A DNA stretch of 64,000 nt from Viridibacterium curvum (GTDB taxonomy: Bacteria > Pseudomonadota > Gammaproteobacteria > Burkholderiales > Rhodocyclaceae): the NCBI RefSeq assembly GCF_039544165.1, contig NZ_BAABLD010000008.1, positions 930,001-994,000 on the forward strand, written 5' to 3'. How positions within the stretch are numbered: the first letter of the stretch is position 1; every line of letters starts with the position of its first letter. The notes below the pieces were generated by a model. It worked only from the letters and a program-made list of their open reading frames with translations. It did not search any database and was not told the DNA's origin. A program made the translations under genes and the position numbers. Below, in pieces: positions 24,922 to 33,810 of this stretch.

Positions 24922-24953
24922 TTGAGAAATATATAGCACGATATATTTCTCAA
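24922..24953. promoter_or_regulatory. Operator/promoter palindrome of the Xre-RES pair
   Basis: TTGAGAAATATAT-AGCACG-ATATATTTCTCAA: perfect 13-bp arms with a six-base spacer, in an AT-rich island within GC-rich surroundings. It lies directly upstream of the antitoxin start and includes TATATT elements that could serve as a -10. Conditional autorepression by the toxin-antitoxin complex is expected for the family. Confidence 0.85.
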
Positions 24954-24985
24954 GAACAGGCCTGTCTGTCCGGGCGGACGGCTTC

Positions 24986-25492
24986 TCAGTCCCCCAGCCA
25001 CTTCTGCATCAGCAAGGCCTGGCCGGCGGCCGGGTCCAGCACATAGGGAGCAAAACCTGCACGCTGGTAAAGCGCCATCGCCGAGCGGTTGGCTGTCAGC
25101 ACCTCCAGCGTCAGCTTGCAGCAGCGACGCTGGCGCGCGGCAGCCTCCACCGCATCCAGCAGCAGTTGCCCGACGCCCTGCCCGCGCCGGCTCTCCAGCA
25201 CCACGAGGTCGTGCACATTCAGCAATGGTGCGGCTGCGAAGGTCGAGAAGCCTTCAAAGCAGTTGATCAGGCCGATGGCCTCATCCCCCTGCCATGCCAG
25301 AAAGCCGCAGTAATCCTTGCGCTGCCGCAGGCCCGGCACCAGACGGGCACGGGTTTCTGGTGTCAGCGGCTGGCTGCCGCCCATGGGGCCGGCAGCGTAA
25401 TGGTCGAGCAGAAACAGCAACGCAGCCACATGGGCTGCGTTGTCGAGATCGACCGGAGAAGTCCGGGGAGTTTGTCGGTCTGAGTTCGGCAC
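24986..25492 (-). CDS. GNAT-family N-acetyltransferase
   Basis: A 168-residue protein with the acetyl-CoA motif 'VLESRRGQGVGQLLLDAVEAAARQRRC' (R-x-G-x-G-V-G) and 'NRSAMALYQRAGFAPYVLDP' near the C-terminus. The start appears to be GTG at 25492 without a strong ribosome site. The substrate is unknown. Confidence 0.85.
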   Translation of the reverse strand: MPNSDRQTPRTSPVDLDNAAHVAALLFLLDHYAAGPMGGSQPLTPETRARLVPGLRQRKDYCGFLAWQGDEAIGLINCFEGFSTFAAAPLLNVHDLVVLESRRGQGVGQLLLDAVEAAARQRRCCKLTLEVLTANRSAMALYQRAGFAPYVLDPAAGQALLMQKWLGD

Positions 25493-25547
25493 GCCGGAAT
25501 TCTACCGGGGCGCGGGCACCGACAGCCCAATGAAGAGGTGAAGAGTC

Positions 25548-25730
25548 TTAGTTGGCCTTGGCGACGACTTTTGTGGCGTCCAGCGAAACCATGCTGCTAT
25601 GGATGCCAGCGCTGGCCGACGGGATGTGGTCGGCGTAGGGTTTGACCGTGACGGGGGCAACGAACTGGCAAGCGAGAAACACGCTGGTGCCGGCAATGGC
25701 TACGTAGCGGATGATGGCGTTATCAAACAT
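25548..25730 (-). CDS. Small hypothetical exported or membrane-anchored protein
   Basis: 60 residues; AGAGGG lies eight bases before the ATG. The N-terminal 28 residues ('YVAIAGTSVFLACQFVAPVTV') form one hydrophobic segment, possibly a signal peptide with a weak lipobox-like Cys21. The rest is short and polar. No family recognised; coding status rests on the ribosome site and hydrophobic segment. Confidence 0.5.
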   Translation of the reverse strand: MFDNAIIRYVAIAGTSVFLACQFVAPVTVKPYADHIPSASAGIHSSMVSLDATKVVAKAN

Positions 25731-25916
25731 GATCGATCCCTCTGAATGGTTATATTGCAGTGCACCTTAGCGATTTCATGTTTCAGCCGAATCTGTGCGA
25801 AAGGGCATGTGCCCCGGTGGACAGTGATGTATTTCACGCTTCGGCCGAACTTCTTCTGGTCGTTCCGGCGGGTGCTGCCGGTTTGACTTTCGGGACATCC
25901 GGGTTTAACTTGCCTC

Positions 25917-25968
25917 TGCGCCGATTTGACTCAGCTTGCTGGCGCGTAATAAATGAGGCTAAAGCGAG
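25917..25968 (+). ncRNA. SAM-II riboswitch aptamer upstream of metX
   Basis: P1 is GCGCC (25918-25922) with GGCGC (25941-25945); the loop holds GATTTGAC and TTGC, and the 3' side reads GTAATAAATGAGGCTAAA. These match the known SAM-II aptamer in order and spacing, where the same elements are GAUUUAAC, UUGC and GUGAUAAAUGUAGCUAAA, forming an H-type pseudoknot that encloses S-adenosylmethionine. It lies 79-130 bases before metX, as in the Alphaproteobacteria where the class was described. Nothing else is seen in 25731-25916. Confidence 0.85.
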
Positions 25969-25993
25969 TGGGAGTGACCGCAGTACCAACGCC

Positions 25994-26040
25994 AGCCCAG
26001 TCGCGCAGCCGCCCCTGCAACGACTGGGCTTTTGCTTTTC
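25994..26040 (+). terminator. Rho-independent terminator in the metX leader (riboswitch expression platform)
   Basis: AGCCCAGTCG (25994-26003) pairs perfectly with CGACTGGGCT (26021-26030), with an inner GCAG/CTGC stem and a TTTTGCTTTT tract after it. It begins about 26 bases after the SAM-II aptamer and ends seven bases before the metX ATG, so it is best explained as the attenuator switched by SAM binding. Confidence 0.85.
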
Positions 26041-26046
26041 TGGAAT

Positions 26047-27177
26047 ATGACTGAACCGAATTCGTCCGTGGGCATCGTCGTGCCACAGACTGCGCATTTC
26101 GACACGCAGATCGCATTAAAGGGCGGGGGCTCCCTGCCGGCCTACGAGCTGGTCTACGAGACATACGGCACACTCAACGCCGAAGCCAGCAACGCCGTGC
26201 TTGTCTGTCACGCACTGTCGGGCTCGCATCACGTCGCCGGCTACTACGCCGACAAGCCCAAGAGCCTGGGCTGGTGGGACAACCTCGTCGGCCCCGGCAA
26301 GCCACTCGACACCAACAAGTTCTTCGTCATCGGCGTGAACAACCTTGGCGGCTGTTACGGCAGCACCGGCCCCATGTCGATCAACCCCGCCACCGGCAAG
26401 CCCTGGGGTTCGGCCTTCCCTTTCGTGACAGTTGAAGACTGGGTCAACGTCCAGACCCGCCTCGCTGACTACCTCGGCATCAGGCAGTTCGCCGCCGTGC
26501 TGGGCGGCAGCCTGGGTGGCATGCAGGCGCTGGACTGGACCCTGCGCTACCCGGACCGCGTGCGTCATGGCATGGTCATCGCTGCTGCGCCCAAGCTGTC
26601 GGCCGAGAACATCGCCTTCAACGAAGTCGCGCGTCAGGCCATCCTCAGCGATCCGCAGTTCCACGGCGGTGACTATTACGAACACGGTGTAGTACCGGTC
26701 AATGGCCTGCGCCTGGCGCGCATGCTGGGTCACATCACCTACCTGTCGGACGACGCGATGGCCGAGAAATTCGGCCGCCGCCTGCGCGATGGGGGGCACA
26801 AGTTCGGCTTTGGCGTCGATTACGAGATCGAGTCCTATCTCCACTACCAGGGTGACAAGTTTGCAGGCTTCTTCGACGCCAACACCTACCTGCTGACGAC
26901 CAAGGCACTCGACTATTTCGATCCGGCCTTTGACTACAACGGAGATCTGCAAGCTGCGTTGGCGCGTGCCAAGGCAGACTTCTTCGTCGCCTCGTTCACA
27001 ACCGACTGGCGTTTCTCGCCCGAGCGTTCACGCGAACTGATGTTCGGCCTGCTGCACAATGGCCTTAACGTCAGCTATGCCGAGCTCGACAGCGCTGCCG
27101 GGCATGACTCCTTCCTGCTCGACGATGTGCACTACCACGCCGCCATGCGCGCCTACTTCCAGAACATCGAGGTTTGA
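26047..27177 (+). CDS. metX: Homoserine O-acetyl/succinyltransferase
   Basis: A 376-residue alpha/beta-hydrolase-fold acyltransferase that activates homoserine for methionine synthesis. Nucleophile Ser in 'LGGSLGGMQAL', Asp in 'FTTDWRFSPERS' and His in 'AAGHDSFLL' form the triad. 'GVNNLGGCYGSTGP' is the usual oxyanion-side loop. ATG at 26047 preferred over a TTG five codons upstream that lies in the terminator T tract. Next gene metW begins one base after the stop. Acetyl versus succinyl specificity cannot be read safely. Confidence 0.95.
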   Translation: MTEPNSSVGIVVPQTAHFDTQIALKGGGSLPAYELVYETYGTLNAEASNAVLVCHALSGSHHVAGYYADKPKSLGWWDNLVGPGKPLDTNKFFVIGVNNLGGCYGSTGPMSINPATGKPWGSAFPFVTVEDWVNVQTRLADYLGIRQFAAVLGGSLGGMQALDWTLRYPDRVRHGMVIAAAPKLSAENIAFNEVARQAILSDPQFHGGDYYEHGVVPVNGLRLARMLGHITYLSDDAMAEKFGRRLRDGGHKFGFGVDYEIESYLHYQGDKFAGFFDANTYLLTTKALDYFDPAFDYNGDLQAALARAKADFFVASFTTDWRFSPERSRELMFGLLHNGLNVSYAELDSAAGHDSFLLDDVHYHAAMRAYFQNIEV

Positions 27178-27178
27178 C

Positions 27179-27778
27179 ATGGTATTGACTCAGAATAGTC
27201 GCTTTGACTTCGGCCTCATCACGCGCTGGATCCAGCCCGGCGAGCGCGTGCTCGATCTTGGATGCGGCGATGGCGATCTGCTGCAACACCTCATTACCGA
27301 ACGTGGCGTGAAGGGCTATGGCATCGAGCGCGACGTCACGCACGTCGTCAACTGCATCGCCAACCACCTCAATGTGCTGCAGATCGACCTTGAGAAAGGC
27401 CTGGCCGGTTTCGAGGATGCGCAGTTCGACCACGTCATCATGAGTCTCTCGCTGCAGGCCGTGCACAACGTGGATGGCATTCTCGGCGAGATGCTGCGCG
27501 TCGGCCACGAGGCTGTCGTCAGCTTTCCCAACTTCGGCTACTGGCGTAACCGCGTGTCGATTGCCGAGGGCCACATGCCGGTCTCGGATGCGTTGCCCTA
27601 CGAGTGGTACGACACGCCCAATGTCCGCTTCTTCACGATGGCCGATTTCGAGCTGCTGTGCCAGAAACGCGGCATCAAGATTCTCGACCGCGTGGCCTTC
27701 GATGAGGACCGTCTCATCGAGACTGATCCGAACAACTATGCCAGCGTCGCGATCTACCGGCTGGGGCGTGCAGCCTGA
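27179..27778 (+). CDS. metW: Methionine biosynthesis protein MetW
   Basis: A 199-residue methyltransferase-fold protein with 'VLDLGCGDGDLLQHL', 'GYGIERD' and 'MSLSLQAVHN', and the MetW-specific 'SFPNFGYWRNRV...LPYEWYDTPNVRFFT' block. In Beta- and Gammaproteobacteria MetW is encoded with MetX and is needed for its activity. Separated from metX by one base. Confidence 0.95.
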   Translation: MVLTQNSRFDFGLITRWIQPGERVLDLGCGDGDLLQHLITERGVKGYGIERDVTHVVNCIANHLNVLQIDLEKGLAGFEDAQFDHVIMSLSLQAVHNVDGILGEMLRVGHEAVVSFPNFGYWRNRVSIAEGHMPVSDALPYEWYDTPNVRFFTMADFELLCQKRGIKILDRVAFDEDRLIETDPNNYASVAIYRLGRAA

Positions 27779-27791
27779 CGTTGATTGCGCA

Positions 27792-28598
27792 ATGCAAGTT
27801 TCGCTGGACTGGTCCGCGCCCTGGTTCGGTTCGATTGTCGACACTGCCAGCGCCGTACTCGCGCACGCCGACTGGCTTGCCGCCCTCAATGTCACGCACC
27901 ATACGCCATCACTGACCAATCATCGCGGCAAGCCGCTGCGCTTTGTCGCCCAGTCGGCCCTGCCCGCTGATACGTCTTACGAGGCATTCATCAGCGACAC
28001 CGGTTGCGTGCCGACCCGCAACAATCTGCACGACTTCTTCAACGCCCTCGTCTGGCTAAGCTTCCCCCGCATCAAGGCCCAGCTCAACGCATTGCAGGCC
28101 GCGCAGATTGCGCAAGAAGGAATCGGCCCCTCGCGTGGGCGCACGCGCGACACCGTCACCCTGTTCGACGAGAACGCTGCCATCCTCGCCGTGCGTCAGG
28201 GCTCCGAAGGGCAGGCGCTGGTCGAGGCGCTGCGCGCGCATCAGTGGCAACGCGTCTTCCTCGACTTGCGCAGCCACTTCGGCACACATGCCGAGGCATG
28301 GATCTTCGGTCACGCGCTGATGGAAAAGCTCGTGAACCCCTACAAGAGCATCACCGCCCACACCTGGGTGCTGAGTGTGCCCGACGCCTTCTTTACGTTG
28401 CCGCAGGCATCTCGTCGCGCCTGGCTCGATGAGGTGATTGCCGGGACGCTGCAATCCCGCGACGCTGCCAGCCTCACCCCGGCCTGCTTTACGCCCCTGC
28501 CCGTGCTGGGCATACCCGGCTGGTGGCAGGGGCAGGACGCCGAGTTCTATGCGGATACACAGATTTTCCGGCCGCGACGAGCCGCGCGGACAAGATGA
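27792..28598 (+). CDS. DUF3025 domain-containing protein
   Basis: A 268-residue protein of unknown function found mainly in Beta- and Gammaproteobacteria. The signature 'YEAFISDTGCVPTRNNLHDFFNALVWLSFPRIKAQLN' is present, with 'GRTRDTVTLFDENAA' and 'FGHALMEKLVNPYKSITAHTW' further on. It starts 13 bases after metW, making a three-gene metX-metW-DUF3025 operon. Confidence 0.9.
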   Translation: MQVSLDWSAPWFGSIVDTASAVLAHADWLAALNVTHHTPSLTNHRGKPLRFVAQSALPADTSYEAFISDTGCVPTRNNLHDFFNALVWLSFPRIKAQLNALQAAQIAQEGIGPSRGRTRDTVTLFDENAAILAVRQGSEGQALVEALRAHQWQRVFLDLRSHFGTHAEAWIFGHALMEKLVNPYKSITAHTWVLSVPDAFFTLPQASRRAWLDEVIAGTLQSRDAASLTPACFTPLPVLGIPGWWQGQDAEFYADTQIFRPRRAARTR

Positions 28599-28658
28599 GA
28601 TAGATCGCGAATTACTCTCTTGGACGCGTCTTGAGCCCACTTCATCCGCAATGCTTGA

Positions 28659-30146
28659 CTATTGACTGGGTGGAGAGTGCGGTTGTGCTGGGCGCAGGTC
28701 GTAGGCAAATGCAATCTCGCCATCCTCATGCGGCGCCACGGCGGCACCTGGTAACCAGCTGCGCACGTACTCTACGCGCGCCCGTTCGGGCCCGACACTC
28801 ACCCGCAGACGGCCACTATTGGGCACGATGTCGCCGGAACGATAGGCGTTGCTGTAGTTCAGTGTGTAGTTCGGGTCGGCGGGTTGCGGGACGGTCTGGT
28901 AGGTGATTCCGTCCAGTTCCTGGCGGGCAAAGACGTGGTCGTGCCCCTGGAAGAAGGCCGTGACGCCGGTCTTCACCATCAGTGGGTGAATGGGTAATGC
29001 CCAGTCGGGTCGATAGCGCGTGAATTCATCCGCGCTGTTCTTCCCTCGTCCCCCCCACTCGTAGAGGTGTGCTTGCTCGATACCGCCACGACCGGTTCCC
29101 AGCACGTGATGGCTGAAAACAAACTTGTAGCGCGCGCGGCTGTTCGTGAGCGTTTGCGCCAACCATCGGTACTGTGCGTCACCGAGTGTGATTCCCCAGC
29201 CCCCGCCACTGCCCTTGGCGCGTGACTGGAAGGGATTGTCGACCGGCCCGCTGGAATGCCAGTAAGGGTCGATGATGACGAAAAGGGCGTCGCCCCAGGT
29301 CCATGCAAAGTAGTTGCGTAGCAGTCCGATGTGCGTGACTGCTTCTGCATTGCCGCTGTAGAAACCATCCGGCGCAGGCTGCGGAAAATAGCGATTGCGG
29401 GCGCGCTGCGCCCAGACAGCCACGTTGTCCGGCGTGCCGTCCAGATTCGCAGCCGCAGCTTGCTCGTGGTTCCCGTTGACGAGGAAAAGCGGGCTGCCCT
29501 GCGCCAAGGGAGACAGAAACGCTCGCTGTGCCACATAGAGATCGGCGACGCGCTCGGCCGAGACTTCGCGCAGCGTATCGACACTGAAATCATCGCCCAT
29601 CAGGATGTAGAAATCGGGCCGATCCGCCGCCACGGCGGCCAGGGTCTGCCGATACAGGGCAGGGTCGAACTGGTGACGGCGCTCAGGGTGGGAGTCGCCC
29701 TGCACTTCGAACACGAAGGGGCTTCCCTTTGCGCGCTGGGTGTGGAAGCTCGCCACCGGCATGGCCACAAAGGCATTATCGGAAGCTGAACCATCGGGCG
29801 ACCTGTGCCACACACGGTAATAGGCCCGTCGGTCTGCTGGCAATCCGCTCAAGGTCAGCTCGACGGTTTCGCCCGCCTTGACCCGGAACGTATCGCTGCG
29901 CCGATCCAGCGCCGCCGCATCGGAGCCGTACGTGATGTAGAGCTCTGTGGCATCCACCGACAGCACGTTCGCCACGACGCCTTGCGCATCGGGTCGCCCC
30001 AGCACGACGTTGAGCGGTGCAGCCAGCGTCGCCTGTGCACCTGTTGGCATCGATGTGCGCCGCGCGTTGCGCTGTTGCGCCTCACTGGCGGGCATGACAC
30101 TGAGCGCCAGCACAAGACTCAACGCAAGCAGGTAGTCGCGCCTCAT
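28659..30146 (-). CDS. Exported metallophosphoesterase (purple-acid-phosphatase-like), paralogue 1
   Basis: A 495-residue protein with a signal peptide (1-23). An N-terminal Fn3-like domain (about 40-140) is followed by the binuclear-metal phosphoesterase fold: 'VQGDSH', 'MGDDF', 'NGNHE', 'FSHHVLG' and 'GHDHVF' supply the Asp, Asn and His ligands. The preceding gene encodes a paralogue with the same layout, and the two overlap by four bases. Probably a periplasmic or secreted phosphomonoesterase or phosphodiesterase; substrate unknown. Last gene of a five-gene operon. Confidence 0.88.
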   Translation of the reverse strand: MRRDYLLALSLVLALSVMPASEAQQRNARRTSMPTGAQATLAAPLNVVLGRPDAQGVVANVLSVDATELYITYGSDAAALDRRSDTFRVKAGETVELTLSGLPADRRAYYRVWHRSPDGSASDNAFVAMPVASFHTQRAKGSPFVFEVQGDSHPERRHQFDPALYRQTLAAVAADRPDFYILMGDDFSVDTLREVSAERVADLYVAQRAFLSPLAQGSPLFLVNGNHEQAAAANLDGTPDNVAVWAQRARNRYFPQPAPDGFYSGNAEAVTHIGLLRNYFAWTWGDALFVIIDPYWHSSGPVDNPFQSRAKGSGGGWGITLGDAQYRWLAQTLTNSRARYKFVFSHHVLGTGRGGIEQAHLYEWGGRGKNSADEFTRYRPDWALPIHPLMVKTGVTAFFQGHDHVFARQELDGITYQTVPQPADPNYTLNYSNAYRSGDIVPNSGRLRVSVGPERARVEYVRSWLPGAAVAPHEDGEIAFAYDLRPAQPHSPPSQ

Positions 30147-31645
30147 TGGGCTGCCCTGCCTTCCGTTCTTTCGGCGGGAAGAATGACATATCGATCCGCC
30201 ACGCTGGCGCTCGCATCCGCGCGCACATACTCAACCTGCGCACGCGCGGTATCGACCTGGACACGCAGAATCCCCGGGCTGGGCAGGATCACGCCGCTGC
30301 GATAACCGTACTCTTCGGCCGAGCGTGTCGTGCCATGCGCATGGCCGGGCTGTGGCACCTCCTGGTAGATGATGCCGTCCCGCTCCTGCTTGACATACAG
30401 ATGGTCGTGGCCATGAAAGACGGCGCTCACCTTGTACTTGCGCAACAGATCGTGCACCGGCATCGGCCAGCCCGGTCGCTTGGTCTCGAAGACATCACTA
30501 CCGTCCAGATTGCGCCCACCCCACTCGAAGAAGGCCGAGGCTTCGGCGCCACCGCGCCCTTCGCGGCTCTCCCCCCCAGCCAAGTGATGGATGAAGATGA
30601 ACTTGTAGCGTGCCGGACTGCTGGCCAGTGTGCGGGAGAGCCAGTCGTACTGCGCACGGCCGAGTGTGCGAGGCCAGTTGTCGCCATCGCGCGTGGGGCT
30701 GGTGGTGTACCAGAACGGGTCGAGCACCACGAAGAGAGCGTCGCCCCATTGCCATGCGTAGTAGTTCTGGAGAAGGCCGGCATCACGGTAGGGCGTGGTG
30801 TTACCGGTGTAGAAGTCATTCGGTTCAGGGTTGGCGAAGTAACGCTTGCGCATGCCGTTTGACCAGAGCGCCATGCCATCACTGCCGCGCGTGCGCGTCT
30901 CGCCATCATGGTTCCCCAACACGAGGTACACCGGAACGCTATGGCCGATCAGGCCGAAGTAGTAGCGCTGGGCAAGATACTGAGGCGCTGCATCCGTGTA
31001 GTCGAGATACTTGTCCGTCATGAAGGTGTCGCCAAGGTCGACATGAAAGTCCGGCCTCGAAGACAGTGCGTTGGCAAGACTGCGCACATAGTTCTCTGGC
31101 GAGGTTGGCGTATCGAGGTGGCTGTCTGCCTGGATCGTGAAGGTGAATGGTGCCCCTGCAGGACGCGCTGTTGTAAAGCTGTACTCGGGTGTAACGGTCG
31201 GCTCACCCCCGGCGGCCGGGCGCGTGCGCACCTGGTAGTAATACCGCGTGTCGGGCAGCAATCCGCCCAGTTCAAGGTGCTGAGGCTGGCCCGATCGCAA
31301 TACAGATCGTGCTGTACGTTGATCGAGTGCTCCTGGGCGCGTGCCATAGATGATCTCTACTTCGCTATCGGCATAGCACTGCAGGCTGACCGTGATGCTG
31401 CGCGCGGTGGGTCGGCCCAGCACGATGTCGAGCGGGCGCGCCGGCACATCGGTATGAAAGCCGCTCGCCCCACTGCGCCGGCCCGGCCCGCCGATCCGCT
31501 CTGCCCCCGCTGGGCTCCTGTCTCCCTGCAGTGCATCGGAGTTCTGGCGCGGGCCCCGGCCCCTGCCTTCCTGCGCCAGACTGACGCCCGCAGCCAGCAC
31601 CAGGGCACACAAGGCCAGTGCAGCGCCCATTTGGAAGTGCCTCAT
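30143..31645 (-). CDS. Exported metallophosphoesterase (purple-acid-phosphatase-like), paralogue 2
   Basis: A 500-residue homologue of the downstream gene: signal peptide (1-24), an Arg/Gly-rich linker, Fn3-like domain ('GRPTARSITVSLQCYADSEVEIIYG'), then 'QADSHLD', 'DLGDTF', 'LGNHDGE', 'IHHLAGG' and 'HGHDHLYV'. In the first ligand motif the usual Gly-Asp is Ala-Asp here, otherwise the ligand set is complete. ATGA overlap with the next gene and only three bases from the DUF1566 gene. The pair arose by duplication. Confidence 0.88.
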   Translation of the reverse strand: MRHFQMGAALALCALVLAAGVSLAQEGRGRGPRQNSDALQGDRSPAGAERIGGPGRRSGASGFHTDVPARPLDIVLGRPTARSITVSLQCYADSEVEIIYGTRPGALDQRTARSVLRSGQPQHLELGGLLPDTRYYYQVRTRPAAGGEPTVTPEYSFTTARPAGAPFTFTIQADSHLDTPTSPENYVRSLANALSSRPDFHVDLGDTFMTDKYLDYTDAAPQYLAQRYYFGLIGHSVPVYLVLGNHDGETRTRGSDGMALWSNGMRKRYFANPEPNDFYTGNTTPYRDAGLLQNYYAWQWGDALFVVLDPFWYTTSPTRDGDNWPRTLGRAQYDWLSRTLASSPARYKFIFIHHLAGGESREGRGGAEASAFFEWGGRNLDGSDVFETKRPGWPMPVHDLLRKYKVSAVFHGHDHLYVKQERDGIIYQEVPQPGHAHGTTRSAEEYGYRSGVILPSPGILRVQVDTARAQVEYVRADASASVADRYVILPAERTEGRAAQ

Positions 31646-31648
31646 CAG

Positions 31649-32698
31649 TCAGCTCCTCTCTCCTCGGTCATTTCTGCGTTGCTCCTGCGCCGGCGGTACG
31701 GGCTTGTCGCGAATGCCAGCCACGCTGCCCCCTTCATCGCGCACGGCCAGCACGCGCAGCGGTTCTGTCTTGTCGGAATACGTCACCAGCCCACTGGCAA
31801 AGTCGACCTGCCAGGCCCGCTCAGGCCGATTGCCCAAGGGCGTTGAAGACCAGTAAGGCAGCGCAGCCATCTGCGGTAACAAGCGGGTATCCACGGCCGG
31901 GCGCAGCCGCCCCTCATCCACCAACGAGCGCAGTTCCTTGATGTTGGGCAGTCGCCAGTCGTCAGACCCCGCCAGCGTCAGGTTTTCACACCAGGCCAGC
32001 GCAGCCTCCCAGTTCATCGCCGCTGCCGATGCCGCCTGCTGCCAGATCAGGCCGGTGTTGTCATCGATCAGATCCCCTGTCTCCAGCAAACGCAGGCGCG
32101 GCCCGCTGCTGAAGGGAGATGGCCCGCGCACGCAGCGCACGTGGAAGCGCTTGTTGCCGCCGGCGCTCAGGCTTTCGCGTAGCGGGTGCGCGCCAAGCCC
32201 GCCGCCAGCGTTCGTGACCCAGACACGACTCGCATCTCCGGCAAGCGTAGCGCCGCTCCACCAGTACTCCGCGCCGCTGTCAGGGAAGAAGCGGGTGTCC
32301 AGCGACGGCCGCTGACGGCCATGATCCTGGATGCTGAACAGCTCCAGGCTGTTAGGCAGTCGCCAGTCCGTGTGGCCCGCCAGGTTCAAGGTCTTGGCAT
32401 AGGCTTGCGCTTGCGGCCAACTCATCTCGCCGCCATCCACCTGCTGCCAGATCAAGCCACTGACCCTGTCGGTAACCGTCCCGTCACCCTCGTCACGCAG
32501 CGCCGGGCCAGGCCCCTGATAATCAGCGTCCTCCCCGAATGTCCGGGTGCTGGCGCGCTGCGCACCGGTATCCGGCAAGGCATGGCGCGTCGCCCAGGCT
32601 GGCAGGGTCGCCGCAGCGCTGCACCACACGCTCGCTCGCAAGAACCGGCGACGGGCAGGTTCGTCCGCTGGGAGTCTATTCATGCGGCCCGCACTCAC
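31649..32698 (-). CDS. DUF1566 (Lcl C-terminal) exported protein
   Basis: A 349-residue protein with two DUF1566 repeats: each has 'TGLIWQQ' (or 'SGLIWQQ'), 'W..A.A....L.LAG..DWRLPN..EL' and a later 'YWWS/YWSS' segment (about residues 75-190 and 205-320). The N-terminus 'RRRFLRASVWCSAAATLPAWA' resembles a Tat signal. GTG at 32698 overlaps the previous stop; an ATG lies five codons later. DUF1566 domains are found in many exported proteins of unknown role. Confidence 0.8.
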   Translation of the reverse strand: MSAGRMNRLPADEPARRRFLRASVWCSAAATLPAWATRHALPDTGAQRASTRTFGEDADYQGPGPALRDEGDGTVTDRVSGLIWQQVDGGEMSWPQAQAYAKTLNLAGHTDWRLPNSLELFSIQDHGRQRPSLDTRFFPDSGAEYWWSGATLAGDASRVWVTNAGGGLGAHPLRESLSAGGNKRFHVRCVRGPSPFSSGPRLRLLETGDLIDDNTGLIWQQAASAAAMNWEAALAWCENLTLAGSDDWRLPNIKELRSLVDEGRLRPAVDTRLLPQMAALPYWSSTPLGNRPERAWQVDFASGLVTYSDKTEPLRVLAVRDEGGSVAGIRDKPVPPAQEQRRNDRGERS

Positions 32699-33810
32699 TG
32701 GCTGCGCGACCGACGTGGGCGGTCTGCCCCGCCTTCGCGTGGAGAACCATTGGCGCCGCTCTGACGTACCGAGTAGGTTTCGCTGCGCATCGGGCCATCG
32801 GACCCGATGAAATCGAAGCGCACGCTGCCATCGGCATTCAGGGTGTAGTTCACCTGATGCCTCTGGCCTGCGACCTCAACAATCAGGTTGTAGTGACTGG
32901 CATCCAGTGCCTTGAAGTCGACGACACGCGCGCCCCGCCAGGGCGGCAATGCCGGACGCACACCCAGCGCACGTGGCTGTGGGTCGACCTGACCGTCGCG
33001 CTCGACCACCTCGCCGTGAAAGCCGCCATTCAGATAGGGGTAAGTGCGCGAAGCGTGGTAGTGGTAACCCAATGCCGCAGTTTCGTGCCCGTTGAACGCA
33101 TCGAGCGCGCCCGGCACGCTGCCGTCGGGTTCGGTGTAGCCATAGATGGGATAGCCATCCAGCGCATAGGCGACGGGTTTGTCATGGCCCACCTGCGCTT
33201 GAAGATGAGTAGGTGCAATGTGGTAGTGGTAATCATCAGCCCGCCCGGCATGGCCGCCGAACTCGTCCAGCTCACCGGCAAGATAGGTATCGGTGCGCCC
33301 GTCGTTCTTGATCGGGTTGAAGATGGGTACGCCATTGGCCGCGATCGCGATTGCGCCGCGGAAAAAGTGCTGGCGCGCGGACAGCGGCTGCGCCGCCACG
33401 ACCGGTCGCAGGGGAATTCGCCAGGCGTTGGCGCCGCTGTAAGGCTGGGGGAGTGGCACCTGCTGTTGCCAGGCTGTGATGCCGACCATCATGCGGTGAT
33501 CGGGCATGCCGTTGGAGGCCACGTAGAAGAAATCCGCATCGCGCCAGACGCCGACACCCGGCGCGAAGGGCAGAAAAATGGCCTCGGGCAACTTGATGCC
33601 AGCGTTATCAAGCTGGCCAGTTGCCGTGGGTGTGGGTCGGCTGCCTTGGGCGAGAAGGGGGGGCGCGATCGCCGTGCGAACTTGCGGTGGCCTGACCGTT
33701 TGATCGTAGTGCGCGGCATGAGACGGATGCGAAGTGCCATCAATGACATGGGCTCGTGCGAACGGCATCAAGCCAAGGCTTGCGAGCAGGCAGGTCAGCA
33801 AGCGTCTCAT
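32695..33810 (-). CDS. YHYH-domain exported protein
   Basis: A 371-residue protein with a 20-residue signal peptide. The YHYH family hallmark is seen twice: 'ADDYHYHIAPTHL' and 'ALGYHYHASRTYPY', with 'ALDGYPIYGYTEPDG' between and 'IAIAANGVPIFNPIKNDG' before. The histidines look like a metal site. Function is unestablished; YHYH genes often sit beside other exported proteins of unknown role. Overlaps both neighbours by four bases. Confidence 0.85.
   Translation of the reverse strand: MRRLLTCLLASLGLMPFARAHVIDGTSHPSHAAHYDQTVRPPQVRTAIAPPLLAQGSRPTPTATGQLDNAGIKLPEAIFLPFAPGVGVWRDADFFYVASNGMPDHRMMVGITAWQQQVPLPQPYSGANAWRIPLRPVVAAQPLSARQHFFRGAIAIAANGVPIFNPIKNDGRTDTYLAGELDEFGGHAGRADDYHYHIAPTHLQAQVGHDKPVAYALDGYPIYGYTEPDGSVPGALDAFNGHETAALGYHYHASRTYPYLNGGFHGEVVERDGQVDPQPRALGVRPALPPWRGARVVDFKALDASHYNLIVEVAGQRHQVNYTLNADGSVRFDFIGSDGPMRSETYSVRQSGANGSPREGGADRPRRSRSQ

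Noticed and set aside
23787..25001. 404-codon frame that extends the RES toxin upstream across the antitoxin gene
   Set aside because: The RES domain begins at 24497 after the antitoxin stop. The upstream part is out of frame with the antitoxin and has no homology.
27474..28598. 374-codon frame covering the end of metW and DUF3025
   Set aside because: The first 106 codons overlap metW in another frame. DUF3025 homology starts at the ATG at 27792.
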